From: Sporocytophaga sp.
Lineage (GTDB): Bacteria; Bacteroidota; Bacteroidia; Cytophagales; Cytophagaceae
Direction of reading: 5' to 3'
DNA: 64,000 nucleotides
NCBI RefSeq assembly: GCF_017745095.1
Contig: NZ_JAGHZZ010000003.1
Span: forward strand, 372,001 to 436,000
The translations under genes and the position numbers were made by a program. A model generated the notes under the pieces. The model saw nothing but the letters and a program-made list of their open reading frames with translations, searched no databases and was not told the origin of the DNA. Positions 36,409-45,400 of this stretch are shown piece by piece (the first letter of the stretch is position 1; the number at the start of each line of letters is the position of its first letter).

Positions 36409-37347
36409 TCATCTCATCCAGTAATCCTGGTGGGAAACAGTAATTACTACATTTCCCTTTGCATGTTCTTTATCAACATACCTATGAGCATCTGCCAATT
36501 GCTCCAATGGATAACATCTATCAATGACAGGCTTAAACTTTCCCTTTTCAACAAGCTCTTTGAGTAAGACAAAATCTTCAGTAAGTATTTTTGCAGTTCC
36601 TGAAGAAAACACCGAAACATATCTTCCATTTGGCTTAAGTAACTTTTTACTTTTTTTATAATTGATTTTACCGACAGCATCAAAGATTATATCATAAAGT
36701 TCTTTACTATCGGTATACTCTTTTTTTGTATAATCAATCACAGTATCCGTTCCGAGAGATTTCACCAAATCGATATTTGAAGTACTGCAGACACCAGTAA
36801 CTTCCGCACCGAAGTATTTAGCAAGCTGGATTGCTGAAGTTCCAATTGCTCCAGACGCACCATAAATAAGTACTTTATCTCCTTTTTTTATGCCACCTTT
36901 TCTTTTAAGGAAATGTAAGGCATTAGAACCTCCATAAGGCACAGCAATAGCTTCTTCGTAAGATACATTCGTTGGCTTTAATGCCATAACACATTTTTCT
37001 GGAAGGTTCACATACTGTGCATAGGCTCCTAATCGAGAACCTGTACGAGCATATACCTGATCACCTTTTTGAAATTGAGACACATCTTTTCCTACAGATT
37101 CAATTTCTCCTGCCACGTACAAACCAAGTATAGGTTTTCTTGGCCTTGTCAAACCAAACATTAATCTTATCAAAATCTTTGCTGCAGGAAAAGGGACATT
37201 TAAACCTCTGATTCTTCTGTCTGGTGCAGTTATAGGCGTCGCATAAATTTTTATTAAAACTTCATTATTTTTTGGCACAGGTTTTTCAACCTCTTTAAGT
37301 TGAAGGACCTCCGGAGGTCCATATTTTGTGCATACCATTGCTCTCAT
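36409..37347 (-). CDS. Zinc-free MDR oxidoreductase (312 aa)
   Basis: A medium-chain reductase with a GroES-like N-terminal domain and the dinucleotide motif VLIYGASGAIGTSAIQLAKYFG near 144-165. The zinc ligands are absent. It is a clear relative of the 327-aa enzyme at 24.4-25.4 kb (shared YFGAEVTGVCS, VIDYTK-type and PVIDRCYPL segments). It lies 60 nt after megasynthase C and may act in trans as an enoyl reductase or as a tailoring reductase. An alternative is general quinone reduction. Confidence 0.87.
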   Translation of the reverse strand: MRAMVCTKYGPPEVLQLKEVEKPVPKNNEVLIKIYATPITAPDRRIRGLNVPFPAAKILIRLMFGLTRPRKPILGLYVAGEIESVGKDVSQFQKGDQVYARTGSRLGAYAQYVNLPEKCVMALKPTNVSYEEAIAVPYGGSNALHFLKRKGGIKKGDKVLIYGASGAIGTSAIQLAKYFGAEVTGVCSTSNIDLVKSLGTDTVIDYTKKEYTDSKELYDIIFDAVGKINYKKSKKLLKPNGRYVSVFSSGTAKILTEDFVLLKELVEKGKFKPVIDRCYPLEQLADAHRYVDKEHAKGNVVITVSHQDYWMR

Positions 37348-37407
37348 AGCGGTTCTTTAAGGTTTATCAAACTGGTTAAATTAAAAAAGTATATAACGTT
37401 AAAATAT

Positions 37408-40400
37408 CTAAAGCTTACCTAAAGCCCTGACATAAAAGTTTGTTAACTTCACTAAAAGATCTCCACCCTCATTCAACAATTGGATGTTGAATTTTTTTAC
37501 TTCTGCCTTTGCTTGTTTTTCATTATCTGCATTTTCAACATAAGCATAGCAGACATGTGACATAGGGCGAATGATTTCCAATTCATCGATAGCAAATGGT
37601 AGATATGGCGTTGTAGGTTCCGATCCGCCAAGCAAGCCGGCCACAGTCTGCAATGCTCCATCAAGCAAAGAAGGATGGAGGATAAACTGATCAAAATCTG
37701 ATTTCAAATAATCCGCAATCTTCAATTTAGATAAGGCAAATGACTCACTGATGTAAAACTCCTGAATGGTTTGAAAACCCAAACCGTAGTTAAAACCAGC
37801 ATTAGTAAATAAATTATATAGATTTGAGCCGCTCTGGGGCTTTGCACATTTTTCCTTTAGAACATTAATTGAGAAGGACTTCTCTGCGGTCTCTGAATGA
37901 CCAATTCCATTTTTGAAAAACAACCTGCCCTCTGAATGAAGTACTCTTTCATTATCATCATTCAATGATACAATTTGATATTCGATTCCTCTTCCGTTTG
38001 GTTTCAATATCGTTTGAACCAATTGAGGACCTGTTTTAAAGCTTAATGGATTAGCCCAAACAATATCCGTGATTTTAGACACCTTCTGCTCACCTGCTAT
38101 ATTTCCTGAAATACCTGCCATTTCCAGAAAACCTGAACCTGGAAAGATCTTTTCCTTATGCACCTGATGATCCATCGCGTAAAATTCCTTATCGGACAAT
38201 AATGAGCTAAAGCTCACTTCTCTTAAAGTAGAAGAGTTATATGAAACCAAAGGATGCATGTTAGCATGTGCATTTCCTTGATCAGATACTTTTTTCTTTT
38301 CTTGAGCATTTACATCTGAAACCCAATAACGCTCCTTAGCAAAAGGATATGTCGGCAGTGCAATTCTATTGGGTTTATTTGTTTCATATAAATTTTCCCA
38401 ATCAACATCAGTTCCTGCAACCCATAATTCTGCCAGTTTACATAGATCTTTTGATCTAAACATCTTTTGAATATCTTCACTATTGGGGGATTTCTTTCTC
38501 CCCTCGCGCGGGTCATATTTCCCTTGATAAATATTATCAGATGGTATCTGCTGTCTCCAGCCCTTTAAATGCTCCATTAGTTCCGTCCTTCCCGAAACAA
38601 TAATTGCTAGTCGCTCTTGCATACCTTCACGACCAACTTGCAATGAATAAGAAAGATCTGATAGATTTACATTCTTTTCTTTACCTACAAAAGTCAGAAG
38701 ACGATTGACAGATTCACGAAGGCGGTCTTCATTTTTTGCAGAAAGGATTACAAGATAAGATCCTGGTTCATTCACATTTTCCTTTACATCAGCCTTCTCA
38801 TATTCCTCCAAAATCATGCATGCGTTCACGCCTCCCGCTCCAAATGAATTGATAATAGCTCTTCTAGGATAATCAGGAGAGGACTCCCATGTTGTTAGTT
38901 TATGCTCAAGATAAAAAGGAGATTCTTTGAAATCGATATTTGGATTTACCTCCTCTGAATGGATGGTAGGGACAATCTGCTTATGTTTCATTTGCAATAA
39001 AACTTTTGCTACACCTGCAATTCCAGCAGCAGACTCAGGATGTCCAATGTTTGCTTTGACCGAACCAATAGGACAGAATTGTTTTTTCTTAGTTTGCTTA
39101 TTAAATGCATTGGTTAAAGCTACTATTTCAAGGCTATCACCTAACTGCGTGCCAGTTCCATGGCCCTCAATATATCCTATAGTCTCAGGATGAATTTGCG
39201 ACTTTCTAAGTGTATGTTCAATAAGGCTTGCTTGTGAATTTGGATTTGGAGCGGAATATCCGTTTGACCTTCCTCCATGGTCAAATGCACTGCCAGCTAC
39301 TACTGCATAAATATGATCTTTATCTGCAATCGCTTTTCTAAGTGGTTTAAGTATTACAGACCCAACTCCTTCTCCTGGCACAAAGCCATCATCACCTGCA
39401 CCATAACTGCGACACTTACCTTCCAGAGAAACCATTCTTCTTTTGCAGAAGGAGTGATATTTGGACGGATGTAAATATAGATTAACTCCTCCGGCCACAG
39501 CGACCTGGCACTCTTGCTTTTTCAAACTCTCACATGCAAGATGGATGGCAACCAGCGAAGAAGAACAAGCAGTATCAATTGGCATGCTTGGACCCTGAAA
39601 GTCGAATATGTATGAGACACGATTTGCAATAGACCATGGCTGTGCGCTAGGAACAACATTCCCCCTGCTCCATTCTTCAGCTGCCAATAAGCTATAAGAA
39701 TTTGTAGTCACACCAACAAAGACTCCCACATCAGCACTCTTTGCTTTAGGATGACGTTTTTTCAAACTGTTCTTGCTATATCCTGCATCTTCTATTGCCC
39801 CCCATACCGATTGCAAGAAAAGACGCTCCTGAGGATCCATAATCTTTGCTTCTTCAGAAGAAATATTGAAGAATTGCGGATCAAATTTGTCTACATCATT
39901 TACAAAGCCTCCCCACTTACAATATATCTTTCCCTCTGCAGCCCTCTCAGGATCCTGGTGATAGAACTGTTCATAATCCCAACGGCTGGCAGGAACAAGA
40001 TCGATCAAATCTTTTCCCTGTTTCAGATTTTCCCAGTACTTATTTAAATCTTCCGATTGGGGGTAGTAACCATGAATTCCAATAATTGCAATCTGCTCAT
40101 TATCTCCATATTCATGCTTTATCTCAATGCCTTTTTCTTCTTCTAAATGAACTTCACTATCCTCAATAGTTTGAATCTCTTCTTCTGAATACTCCAGATT
40201 AAAAAACTGAACTAAGGCCTTACCTGCTTCTCGTGTCAGGTATCCTGCTAATTCTTCTATTGTTGAATATTCATAAAACAACGTCTTGGATAAAGCTCCT
40301 AAGTCTTTTTCCAAAGTGACATTAAAACGGCTAACGATGATAGAATCAATACCAAAAGTCTCAAACCGTTCCTGCGAATCAATCTTCTCAGGAGAAAGCT

Positions 40401-43400
40401 TAATTTCAGCACCTACTAAAGCTTTCAGATATGCTTCCGTTTTTTCCAAAAGAATTGCAGGATCAATAGTGCTAGTCAGGACTTTGGTATCTGCCTTCTT
40501 TGATTCCTGACCTGAATAAACATTAACCCTTGATGGATAGCCGTAAAAAGCTATGCCTTGCGTCAGATGTGATTGTAAGAACTCCTCCAAATATTGAATA
40601 CCAACATTGATAGGTATCGGACAAACTCCCGTTACTTTCTTTGCTATGGCAAGTTCATCCAGAGAAAGAACCATTCCTCCCTCTTCCCAAAAAGGCCAGT
40701 TAATTGAAAGAGTCTTGCCAAAACGCTTTTGTTGCTTCTTCTTGCTTTCTCTCAATTCAGCAAATGAATCTAAAAAGTGATTTCCATAAGCATATTCACA
40801 TTGCCCTAAATTACCCATCACTCCAGCAATAGAAGAAAACAAGATAAACACATCTAAATTTTCATCCTTCGTCGCCTGATCTAAATTAAGCGTTCCATAA
40901 ATTTTAGGTGCTAACACCTTTTCAATTTCTTCTTTCGTTTTCTTTAGTATAAAAGAATCTTTATTGACGCCTGCCGAATGGATCACACCATTTATCTGAG
41001 AAAACTGAAGCTTTGCTTTATGAACAACGGCTTCCATATCTTCCAACTTAGAGGCATCAGCTTGCAAATAAATAACTTCTGCTTTATAGGCCTTTAGTTG
41101 ATTTACCTTTGCTTCTTGTTCTGCTTTTAGCGCAGATCTTCCGAAAAGAATCAATTTACACTGATAGTTTTTAGCTAAGTATTCGCTGATAATATACCCT
41201 AAGCCTCCTAAAGCTCCTGATATGATGTAGACCCCACCTTGCTTAAAAGGCAATGTTGTTAATTTATTTGATACTGGGATATAGCTCGACAATTCTCTGA
41301 TATTCCTGATATATTTTCCATTATCATGTTTATATCGGACTTCATTTTTATTCCAAAGTTCCTCCCTAAACTCATCCAGAATAATATTGATTTTGCTTTC
41401 AATTGAGATCTCAGGATTCGCCGAATTACTCTGAACTTCAATTACCTTAGCAAGATACTTTGGATTCTCTAAATTAAGTGTTTTGAAGAAAGCACCAATT
41501 GCCGCACTTTGTGGAACTGTTATACTTCCGTTTGTCGAGAAGATTGATAAAATTTTAACGGACTGTTGATTCTTCTGATGAAGCAGAGCTTTGCAGAGAT
41601 AAAAGAGCGTATAAAAACTATCATTAACCTGACTATCTTTCTCAAGATGCTCAGTTGTTAATCCATGATATATAATTTGACGAGGAAGCTGATTCCGCTC
41701 TTTTAGAGTATCTACTAGTTGATTGAATTGACCTTCCTTGTCTTGGTTAATGGTAAAAACATTAGATGCCAGTTCCTGATAGTCACCTCCCAATTTTACC
41801 AGTATGAAGGATTTATCCGCAATGCTTCCCTTCAGCTTTTCTATTGCTGCATTGTATAATTCATCTGTAGTGTCTATAACCAGAGTCGGACCTTCTGCAA
41901 ATGATTTATTTGTCTCTGATTGAAGAGATATCGGACTTTTCTTCCAATCAGGATAAAAATACATTTTCTGAATTTTTTCCTCCACTTCCTGAGCAGCCTT
42001 GTTTTTAGGCTTCATCTCATTGACTTTCTCCTGACTTACAGGAGAAGGATTTACAGATACTTCAACCCAATACTTTTCCTTTGCAAAAGGATAGGTAGGC
42101 AGACTGACACGCTGAGGTTTATTATTTCCATAAAGCTTACTCCAGTCAAGCTCCAGACCTTTTACCCATAAATCAACAAGCTTAGAAAGGTTTTTATCAC
42201 TTATCCATTTATCAACTATCTTTTGTAAATCTGCATCAGTACCATATATAGTCAAGTGATCCTTATCACGTGTTACCTGTCCTTGATAACAATTTTCAAT
42301 GCTCTGTACACCTGAAATATAAGCTTTAAGTTTTTCAGATAACTCATCAATTGAATTGACCACAAAACCTAAACGTTCTCTCATCTCGTCTCTGCCCACC
42401 TGCAATGTATAGGCCATGTCAATCAAATCAATTGACTCTTTATTTTTAAGAATAAAATCAGATAAGTCTTGGCCACGTTGTTTGAGTTGTGCAGGAATTC
42501 TTGCTGATAAAGGAATGATGATTCCTCCATTGTTAGTGATGCCAGGAAGAGTTCCATTTTTCTTTGGCTTCTGAAGATACTCTTCGATAACCAAGTGTGA
42601 ATTGGTTCCACTAAATCCAAAAGAGCTTACACTTGCTCTACGTACTGGACTAACATTATTCACTTTCCAATCCTGCTTTTCCCTGGAAATATAGAATGGG
42701 GAATTCTTGAAATCAAAGATGGTATTCTCTTTTACAACATTTAAAGTAGGCACCAAAGTTTTATGCTTTAGCGATAGCAATACTTTCTGTACACTTGCAA
42801 CTCCCGCTGCGCCGGATGTGTGTCCAACATTGCTTTTTACGGATCCCAACGCACAGAAATTCTTCTTCAAGGTTTTCTCTTTAAATACAGTAGAAAGAGC
42901 CTCCAATTCAATCGGATCACCTAACTTAGTTCCTGTGCCATGAGTTTCTACATAACTAATAGTTTCAGGATTAATTTTATACTTAGAATAAATTTCTCTT
43001 TCTAACTCTGTTTGACTGTTAACACTTGGAGCAGTGATACCATTTGTTTTACCATCCTGATTAATGCCTGATCCCAGAATAACACCATAGATATGATCAT
43101 TATCTCTCTGAGCATCTTCCAACCTTTTAAGTACAACAGCTCCTACTCCTTCCCCTGGCACAAAACCATTGGCAGAATCATCGAAAGTCTTGCATTGGCC
43201 TTCAGGAGATAACATTCCCGCCTGACACATTCCAATATAAGCTTCGGGGATTAAATACAAACTCACCCCTCCGGCAAGAGCCATATCTATCTCACCATTT
43301 AACAATGCCTGACAAGCAACGTGCATTCCAACCAATGAAGAAGAACACGCAGTATCAATCGGAACGGCCGGACCTTTCAAATTCAAGAAGTATGAAAGAC

Positions 43401-44649
43401 GAGCAGCTCCAATGGCAAAGCTGTTTCCGGTTATATTTACGGATGAGGAATTATTTTTCGCAATGAGGTAACTATATTCATTACTCATTATGCCCAAGTA
43501 AACTCCACATTTTTTATTACTTAAGGTAGCACCTGAATAACCTGCATCTTCAAATGCTTTATAACCTTCCTCCAAAAACAAACGATGCTGAGGGTCCATC
43601 GCTTCTGCCTCTGAAGGTGAAATCTGGAAAAACAACGGATCAAAACATTCCACATCATCCAGCATCCCCATCCACTTGCAATACATTTTACCTTTTTGCT
43701 TAGGATCTGCATCGTAGTATTGCTGGATATCCCAACGAGAAGAAGGAACTTCAATGATGGAATTTTTACCCTGAGCCAAATTCTCCCAGTACTGATCTAA
43801 GTTCTGTGCCTGAGGATACCTACCTGACATACCTATAATCGCTATTTTATCATTAGCAACCAGATTAGTACTATCAACAACTTGTTTAGGACGAGCTTTC
43901 CTGGTCAGATTAGGAAATGAACTTGCTAATGGGACAGTTACTTTAGAAGCAGAAGCCTGAATTACTGGTTGCCTAAGTGAAATTTCTTTTACAGAAGTAA
44001 CCGGCAAATTCCCCAACTCTTTTGATAAAAACAACGTAAGCTCTTTTATGGTTGAATAATCATAAATCTTTGTAGAAGATACTTCCAACCCTAAGCTTTT
44101 ATTAATAAACTTAATCCATTCAACTCCTACTATGGAATCAAGACCCATATCAATAAATGACTTATTAACATCCACTTCTGATGGTTTTAAATACAGTGCA
44201 TCAGCCAAACTTTTAACCAAGACTTCCTGGATATGGTCATTAGTATATACAAGGCCTTGTCCGATTGAGTCACTTGAGGGATTTGAATATAAATTTGCAG
44301 AAGCAGCTAATGTCTTCAAATCTGAAATACTATTGGCCGGTAAAGAAGATAATGTACTAACAGGAGCAACTCTCACATTTTCTAGTTCTTTCGATACATA
44401 CAAGGATAGTTCCTTGATAGTAGCGTAATCGTAAATCTTTGTGGAAGAAATTTCAAGGCCAAAGGTTTTATTAATAAACTTTATCCATTCTACTCCTACT
44501 ATGGAATCAAGACCAAGATCTATAAAAGATTTATTAATATCTATTTCTGATGGACTCAAATAAAGCGCCTCAGCCAAGCTAGTAACCAAGGCCTGCTGAA
44601 TTTGCTCTTTGGTATAAAAAAGTTCTTTTTCTTTTATGGAATTTAACAT
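37408..44649 (-). CDS. Trans-AT polyketide synthase C: ACP-ACP-KS-KR-ACP-KS-DH (2413 aa)
   Basis: Domains, approximate residues: ACP 11-87, ACP 132-217, KS 264-690 (DTACSSS, ETHGTGT, KSNVGH), post-KS linker ending YPFAKEKYW, KR 900-1330 with nucleotide motif SGALGGLG and Tyr/Asn in CEYAYGNHF, ACP 1397-1485 (GIDSIIVSRF), KS 1517-1950 (DTACSSS, EGHGTGT, KANIGH), linker, DH 2131-2413. The two first ACPs read LDSIVGVEW, the beta-branch flag. The third lacks the Trp. The KR has Asp in HSAGVNKDSF, suggesting a D-configured (B-type) hydroxyl. The DH keeps His in DHQVHKEKIFP (Gly of the motif is Lys) and Asp in HPSLLDGALQ. The protein ends inside a split module, without ACP or thioesterase. No AT domain. 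Confidence 0.94.
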   Translation of the reverse strand: MLNSIKEKELFYTKEQIQQALVTSLAEALYLSPSEIDINKSFIDLGLDSIVGVEWIKFINKTFGLEISSTKIYDYATIKELSLYVSKELENVRVAPVSTLSSLPANSISDLKTLAASANLYSNPSSDSIGQGLVYTNDHIQEVLVKSLADALYLKPSEVDVNKSFIDMGLDSIVGVEWIKFINKSLGLEVSSTKIYDYSTIKELTLFLSKELGNLPVTSVKEISLRQPVIQASASKVTVPLASSFPNLTRKARPKQVVDSTNLVANDKIAIIGMSGRYPQAQNLDQYWENLAQGKNSIIEVPSSRWDIQQYYDADPKQKGKMYCKWMGMLDDVECFDPLFFQISPSEAEAMDPQHRLFLEEGYKAFEDAGYSGATLSNKKCGVYLGIMSNEYSYLIAKNNSSSVNITGNSFAIGAARLSYFLNLKGPAVPIDTACSSSLVGMHVACQALLNGEIDMALAGGVSLYLIPEAYIGMCQAGMLSPEGQCKTFDDSANGFVPGEGVGAVVLKRLEDAQRDNDHIYGVILGSGINQDGKTNGITAPSVNSQTELEREIYSKYKINPETISYVETHGTGTKLGDPIELEALSTVFKEKTLKKNFCALGSVKSNVGHTSGAAGVASVQKVLLSLKHKTLVPTLNVVKENTIFDFKNSPFYISREKQDWKVNNVSPVRRASVSSFGFSGTNSHLVIEEYLQKPKKNGTLPGITNNGGIIIPLSARIPAQLKQRGQDLSDFILKNKESIDLIDMAYTLQVGRDEMRERLGFVVNSIDELSEKLKAYISGVQSIENCYQGQVTRDKDHLTIYGTDADLQKIVDKWISDKNLSKLVDLWVKGLELDWSKLYGNNKPQRVSLPTYPFAKEKYWVEVSVNPSPVSQEKVNEMKPKNKAAQEVEEKIQKMYFYPDWKKSPISLQSETNKSFAEGPTLVIDTTDELYNAAIEKLKGSIADKSFILVKLGGDYQELASNVFTINQDKEGQFNQLVDTLKERNQLPRQIIYHGLTTEHLEKDSQVNDSFYTLFYLCKALLHQKNQQSVKILSIFSTNGSITVPQSAAIGAFFKTLNLENPKYLAKVIEVQSNSANPEISIESKINIILDEFREELWNKNEVRYKHDNGKYIRNIRELSSYIPVSNKLTTLPFKQGGVYIISGALGGLGYIISEYLAKNYQCKLILFGRSALKAEQEAKVNQLKAYKAEVIYLQADASKLEDMEAVVHKAKLQFSQINGVIHSAGVNKDSFILKKTKEEIEKVLAPKIYGTLNLDQATKDENLDVFILFSSIAGVMGNLGQCEYAYGNHFLDSFAELRESKKKQQKRFGKTLSINWPFWEEGGMVLSLDELAIAKKVTGVCPIPINVGIQYLEEFLQSHLTQGIAFYGYPSRVNVYSGQESKKADTKVLTSTIDPAILLEKTEAYLKALVGAEIKLSPEKIDSQERFETFGIDSIIVSRFNVTLEKDLGALSKTLFYEYSTIEELAGYLTREAGKALVQFFNLEYSEEEIQTIEDSEVHLEEEKGIEIKHEYGDNEQIAIIGIHGYYPQSEDLNKYWENLKQGKDLIDLVPASRWDYEQFYHQDPERAAEGKIYCKWGGFVNDVDKFDPQFFNISSEEAKIMDPQERLFLQSVWGAIEDAGYSKNSLKKRHPKAKSADVGVFVGVTTNSYSLLAAEEWSRGNVVPSAQPWSIANRVSYIFDFQGPSMPIDTACSSSLVAIHLACESLKKQECQVAVAGGVNLYLHPSKYHSFCKRRMVSLEGKCRSYGAGDDGFVPGEGVGSVILKPLRKAIADKDHIYAVVAGSAFDHGGRSNGYSAPNPNSQASLIEHTLRKSQIHPETIGYIEGHGTGTQLGDSLEIVALTNAFNKQTKKKQFCPIGSVKANIGHPESAAGIAGVAKVLLQMKHKQIVPTIHSEEVNPNIDFKESPFYLEHKLTTWESSPDYPRRAIINSFGAGGVNACMILEEYEKADVKENVNEPGSYLVILSAKNEDRLRESVNRLLTFVGKEKNVNLSDLSYSLQVGREGMQERLAIIVSGRTELMEHLKGWRQQIPSDNIYQGKYDPREGRKKSPNSEDIQKMFRSKDLCKLAELWVAGTDVDWENLYETNKPNRIALPTYPFAKERYWVSDVNAQEKKKVSDQGNAHANMHPLVSYNSSTLREVSFSSLLSDKEFYAMDHQVHKEKIFPGSGFLEMAGISGNIAGEQKVSKITDIVWANPLSFKTGPQLVQTILKPNGRGIEYQIVSLNDDNERVLHSEGRLFFKNGIGHSETAEKSFSINVLKEKCAKPQSGSNLYNLFTNAGFNYGLGFQTIQEFYISESFALSKLKIADYLKSDFDQFILHPSLLDGALQTVAGLLGGSEPTTPYLPFAIDELEIIRPMSHVCYAYVENADNEKQAKAEVKKFNIQLLNEGGDLLVKLTNFYVRALGKL

Positions 44650-45400
44650 GGTTGTGGAATACGATATAAGATGGAATACTCTGTTTTGGTTTCACCAGCA
44701 ATCATATGTGGTAGTTCACTGCAAAATCTGTCTACTGAAGTTTATTACATTTCAGATAGAGTAGAAACCGAAACGCTTTTCAATTCTTTTGTTAAAAATG
44801 TTGCAAGCTCTTTAATAGTTGCATAATCATATATCCTTGTAGAGGATATATCCAGGCCAAGCTTTTTGTTGATAAACTTAACCCATTCTACTCCAACTAT
44901 AGAATCAAGTCCCATATCGGTAAACGATTTGTCGATATCTATTTCTGAGGGCTTCAAATAGAGTGCTTCCGCTAAACTTGCAATTAATACATGCTGAATA
45001 TGCTCTTTATTATAAACTAAGCCTTGCTCATTTATCGGAGTGAGTGGTTCCAAAGAAACATTTCCCGGTGAAAGGTTCTCAACACCTTCAAGAACATATT
45101 CACTTTGAGGTTCAGCCACTAAAGGGAACAGCACTTCTGCTTGCTCAGGAGTCTGTGCATTTTCTATTTCTTTAGAAAGGAATAATGCTAATTCCTTAAT
45201 GGTTGCATAATCATAGATCTTTGTAGAAGATATTTCCAAACCAAGAGTTTTATTAATAAACTTTATCCATTCTACTCCTACTATTGAATCAAGGCCAAGA
45301 TCTATAAAGGATTTATGAACATCAATTTCTGAAGGCTTTAAATAAAGTGCTTCAGCCAGACTCGAAATTAATATTTCCTGAATTTGATCTTTTGTATATT
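44000..45400 (-). repeat. Four near-identical ACP coding repeats spanning the B/C gene boundary
   Basis: The last two ACPs of protein B (45170-45400, 44770-45025) and the first two of protein C (44390-44620, 44000-44255) are close copies at DNA as well as protein level. For instance, the minus strand repeats the codons for LDSIVGVEWIKFINK with few changes. The stop of B, a 95-nt gap and the start of C fall between the second and third copies. Repeated duplication within one carrier array is the simplest history. Confidence 0.85.
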
